From contig JAAYLJ010000023.1 of assembly GCA_012521935.1 (NCBI GenBank), positions 1 to 24,618 on the forward strand: DNA of 24,618 bases, in the 5' to 3' direction. This document shows, piece by piece, positions 23,320 through 24,618 of this stretch; position 1 is the first letter of the stretch; every line of letters starts with the position of its first letter. The notes beneath the pieces were generated by a model. That model saw only the letters and a list, made by a program, of their open reading frames with translations, made no database searches and was not told the origin of the DNA. The position numbers and the translations under genes were made by a program. The DNA is from Campylobacteraceae bacterium (GTDB lineage: Bacteria; Campylobacterota; Campylobacteria; Campylobacterales; Campylobacteraceae).

Positions 23320-23349
23320 TTTCCTTTATCAAAAATTCAATAAAGGAAA
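23320..23349. repeat. 10-bp perfect inverted repeat over the flgI ribosome-binding site
   Basis: TTTCCTTTAT at 23320-23329 and ATAAAGGAAA at 23340-23349 are perfect inverted copies around a 10-nt loop. On the minus strand the second arm to be transcribed is ATAAAGGAAA, the Shine-Dalgarno of flgI. The first arm lies upstream of the predicted sigma-54 start (about 23339). Only transcripts entering from upstream (rsmD) would fold it. No U-tract follows, so it is not a normal terminator. Confidence 0.75.
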
Positions 23350-23365
23350 AGCAACAACTGTTCCA
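23350..23365 (-). promoter_or_regulatory. Sigma-54 (RpoN) promoter for the flgI-flgK operon
   Basis: The minus strand reads TGGAACAGTTGTTGCT. GG and GC are exactly 10 nt apart as in the -24/-12 consensus TGGCAC-N5-TTGCW. Only one core base differs (A for C in GGCAC). The predicted +1 is about 23339, 23 nt before the ATG. This is as expected for middle-class flagellar genes in Campylobacterota, activated by FlgR/FlgS-type regulation. Confidence 0.8.
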
Positions 23366-23371
23366 AAAAAG

Positions 23372-23941
23372 TTATTTATAGTAAGTTAGTGAACTTTTGC
23401 CAAATTTTTTAGTTTTATAAAGGGTAAAAGAGGAGATTGTCTTTGGTAAAAAAGCCTTGCTTAAGTGCTCTATCACTATTAAATCAACAAGGTTTGGATC
23501 TATTTTTTTCAAAGTTTTAATGGTTTTTTCATAAACATTTTCATCTTCTATTTCAAATGGAGGATCTACATATAATATAGTAGGTTTTTTAGTAAATTTT
23601 AAAATTTTGAAAATCTCACTAAAAGCATCGCCTTGAAAGCAATTTGTATTTTCTTTATCTATATTAATGCAGTTTTTTTCTAAAATTTTTAAAGCATTAA
23701 AATCTTTTTCAATAAAATATGCCTCTTTTGCGCCCCTACTAAGAGCTTCTAACCCCATAGAGCCGCTTCCTCCAAACATTTCAATGAAGCTAACACCAAT
23801 GATGTCTGCTTGGAGAGTATTGAAAAATGAATTTTTCAGTATGGATTTAGTACTTCTAGTGGAGCTTAATGAAGGCAAGGAGATCTTTTTACCCTTGTAT
23901 TTTCCAGCATTTATGGCTATTTTTAAACTATTTTCCCTCAT
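23372..23941 (-). CDS. rsmD: 16S rRNA (guanine(966)-N2)-methyltransferase RsmD
   Basis: RsmD methylates G966 of 16S rRNA in the assembled 30S subunit. The 189-residue protein has the AdoMet fold: the substrate side begins AINAGKYKGKKI (9-20) and the AdoMet loop is EMFGGSGSMGLEALSRGA (54-71). The catalytic DPPF is at 126-129, preceded by ILYV. It overlaps the upstream unknown gene by 14 nt, and its stop lies just upstream of the flgI sigma-54 promoter. In C. jejuni, as I recall, the same order (Cj1460-Cj1461-flgI) occurs. Confidence 0.93.
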   Translation of the reverse strand: MRENSLKIAINAGKYKGKKISLPSLSSTRSTKSILKNSFFNTLQADIIGVSFIEMFGGSGSMGLEALSRGAKEAYFIEKDFNALKILEKNCINIDKENTNCFQGDAFSEIFKILKFTKKPTILYVDPPFEIEDENVYEKTIKTLKKIDPNLVDLIVIEHLSKAFLPKTISSFTLYKTKKFGKSSLTYYK

Positions 23942-24281
23942 AAAACTCTCTAACTGCCTCTACTATTTTGAAATGATATGAAGATGTAAGATCTTCAAGT
24001 TTTTTCTCTAAAAGTTTAAAATCTTTCTTTGGTATTTCTCTTTTTTTAAGCCCAGTTTTTTTTTGGTAAAAATCTTCAAGAGCTAGCAAAAGGGTTGTCT
24101 TGCTAAAAGGAAAACTCACTTTAGCACCCTCTCCTTTTAGTAAAAACAGTGGAACTTCACTTTTAAAAAAATGATCGCTTACTACAATGTCAGCTTGTTT
24201 AAATGGAGTGATAAACTCTTTTAAGAAAAGCTCAAGTGCTTTTTCTAATATTAAAGAGTTGCATTTTATTGAAATCTTCAT
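23928..24281 (-). CDS. Conserved small protein of unknown function upstream of rsmD
   Basis: A 117-residue soluble protein I do not recognise by name. The first 55 residues look mixed alpha/beta (MKISIKCNSLILEKALELFL, then QADIVVSDHFF and VPLFLLK), and the second half is basic and helical (KKREIPKKDFKLLEKKLEDL). No signal peptide or membrane helix is visible. The slot corresponds to Cj1460 of C. jejuni as I remember it, always beside rsmD and flgI. The ATG has a weak ribosome site (TAGGCAA), and its own promoter is probably TACAAT at 24311-24316. The last codons overlap rsmD by 14 nt. Confidence 0.8.
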   Translation of the reverse strand: MKISIKCNSLILEKALELFLKEFITPFKQADIVVSDHFFKSEVPLFLLKGEGAKVSFPFSKTTLLLALEDFYQKKTGLKKREIPKKDFKLLEKKLEDLTSSYHFKIVEAVREFYEGK

Positions 24282-24310
24282 AACTATTGCCTAGTCAAAA
24301 ATTTAAATGG

Positions 24311-24316
24311 ATTGTA
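24311..24316 (-). promoter_or_regulatory. Extended -10 promoter (TGTTACAAT) for the unknown-rsmD genes
   Basis: The minus strand reads TATGTTACAATCC, a TGn plus 5/6 hexamer about 30 nt upstream of the ATG at 24281. It would transcribe the unknown gene and rsmD, and could read through into flgI. Confidence 0.5.
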
Positions 24317-24350
24317 ACATAGTTTTCTTTTTTCTATTTTTTAAAGCCTA

Positions 24351-24380
24351 TAAAACTTTTTTTCTTACAGTCGATATAAT
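24351..24380 (+). promoter_or_regulatory. Sigma-28 promoter with overlapping TATAAT for the FlaG-like gene
   Basis: TAAAACTT (24351-24358), 11 nt, then GTCGATAT (24370-24377) matches the FliA layout with one mismatch in the GCCGATAA core region. A sigma-70-like TATAAT lies at 24375-24380, partly inside the same sequence. It precedes the TAAAGGAG ribosome site at about 24406-24413. Confidence 0.7.
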
Positions 24381-24420
24381 ACTAATGAATAAATATTCAC
24401 CGAGTTAAAGGAGTAAAAAG

Positions 24421-24618
24421 ATGGATATTTTCAGCGCAACAAATAAGCAGCTAAACATTGCTCAAACGCAATCAACAAGCGTTCAAAGTCTTGAAACAAG
24501 GTCAGTTGAGCAAAGTCAAGCAAATAGAAGCGATATTAAAGATTCCAAAATCCAAAATATGCAAGATAAAAAAGAGATTCAAAAACAGTTAAATGAGACT
24601 GTTAAAGAGTTAAATGAG
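24421..24618 (+). CDS. flaG: FlaG-like flagellar protein, N-terminal part (cut by window edge)
   Basis: The first 66 codons of a hydrophilic, Gln/Ser/Lys-rich protein (MDIFSATNKQLNIAQTQSTS) ending in the helical KKEIQKQLNETVKELNE. This pattern, with a disordered N-terminus and then a lysine/glutamate helix leading to the FlaG domain, matches FlaG proteins that affect flagellar filament length. The actual FlaG domain would lie past the window, so the call is from the N-terminal pattern plus the sigma-28 promoter and strong ribosome site upstream. In this phylum flaG usually precedes fliD and fliS. It might alternatively be another small late flagellar protein. Confidence 0.65.
   Translation, partial: MDIFSATNKQLNIAQTQSTSVQSLETRSVEQSQANRSDIKDSKIQNMQDKKEIQKQLNETVKELNE

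Noticed and set aside
23320..23349. The inverted repeat as a Rho-independent terminator of rsmD.
   Set aside because: The stem is AT-rich and is followed by AGAGATG and the flgI coding start, with no T-tract.
1..24618. CRISPR array, insertion sequence, phage, tRNA or rRNA.
   Set aside because: No repeated spacer pattern, transposase-like protein, integrase or RNA-gene-like segment was seen; nearly all sequence is coding with gaps under 140 bp.

Overview
The window looks like the chromosome of a low-GC bacterium of the Campylobacterota (the former Epsilonproteobacteria). The evidence is AT-rich DNA, tightly packed genes that overlap by 1-17 nt, RpoN-type and FliA-type flagellar promoters, and gene orders I remember from Campylobacter jejuni. 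These orders are glmU-dfp-(unknown)-uppS-prepilin peptidase-lpt permease-truA, pyrC2-gpsA-gatB, and (unknown)-rsmD-flgI-flgJ-flgM-flgN-flgK. The genus cannot be fixed from the sequence alone. A PomA/PomB-like stator and the start of an Mrp-type antiporter suggest a sodium-using, possibly marine, relative. No phage, insertion sequence, CRISPR array, rRNA or tRNA is visible.

Layout. 1-262 (-): start of an MrpA/NuoL-like antiporter subunit. 365-2185: two divergent EamA-family exporters around a 93-bp promoter region. 2124-5281 (-): motA-motB-fliP-cvfB operon whose last gene runs 62 nt into the convergent exporter. 5430-11834 (+): glmU, coaBC, an unknown gene, uppS, a prepilin peptidase, an LptF/G permease and truA, nearly all joined by stop/start overlaps. 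11762-24281 (-): a long co-directional run. In transcription order it is an unknown gene, rsmD, flgI, flgJ, flgM, flgN, flgK, an oligopeptide-type ABC permease, a TIGR02757 protein, atpB, a small membrane protein, a ThiE/TenI-like protein, gatB, gpsA, nagZ and a degenerate dihydroorotase. 24421-end (+): start of a FlaG-like gene.

How the genes fit together. Three cell-surface themes mix with housekeeping. Envelope synthesis is represented by GlmU, UppS, the Lpt permease, NagZ and GpsA; motility by the stator, FliP and the FlgI-FlgK set; cofactor, tRNA and ribosome functions by CoaBC, TruA, GatB and RsmD. The flagellar block carries readable regulation. A sigma-54 promoter with exact GG-N10-GC spacing precedes flgI, a sigma-28 promoter overlies the flgJ stop codon in front of flgM, and a sigma-28 promoter precedes the FlaG-like gene.

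Points most worth a second look. An in-frame amber codon sits exactly at the conserved glutamate of the FSTENW motif in the normally essential uppS gene. A perfect 10-bp inverted repeat masks the flgI ribosome-binding site and straddles the predicted sigma-54 start point. The MotA/PomA homologue has glycine where the first conserved stator proline is expected. The dihydroorotase homologue has lost most of its metal ligands. The two convergent gene pairs overlap by 62 and 73 nt. I found no single clear-cut undescribed system; the most novel candidates are regulatory (flgI leader) or evolutionary (broken uppS).
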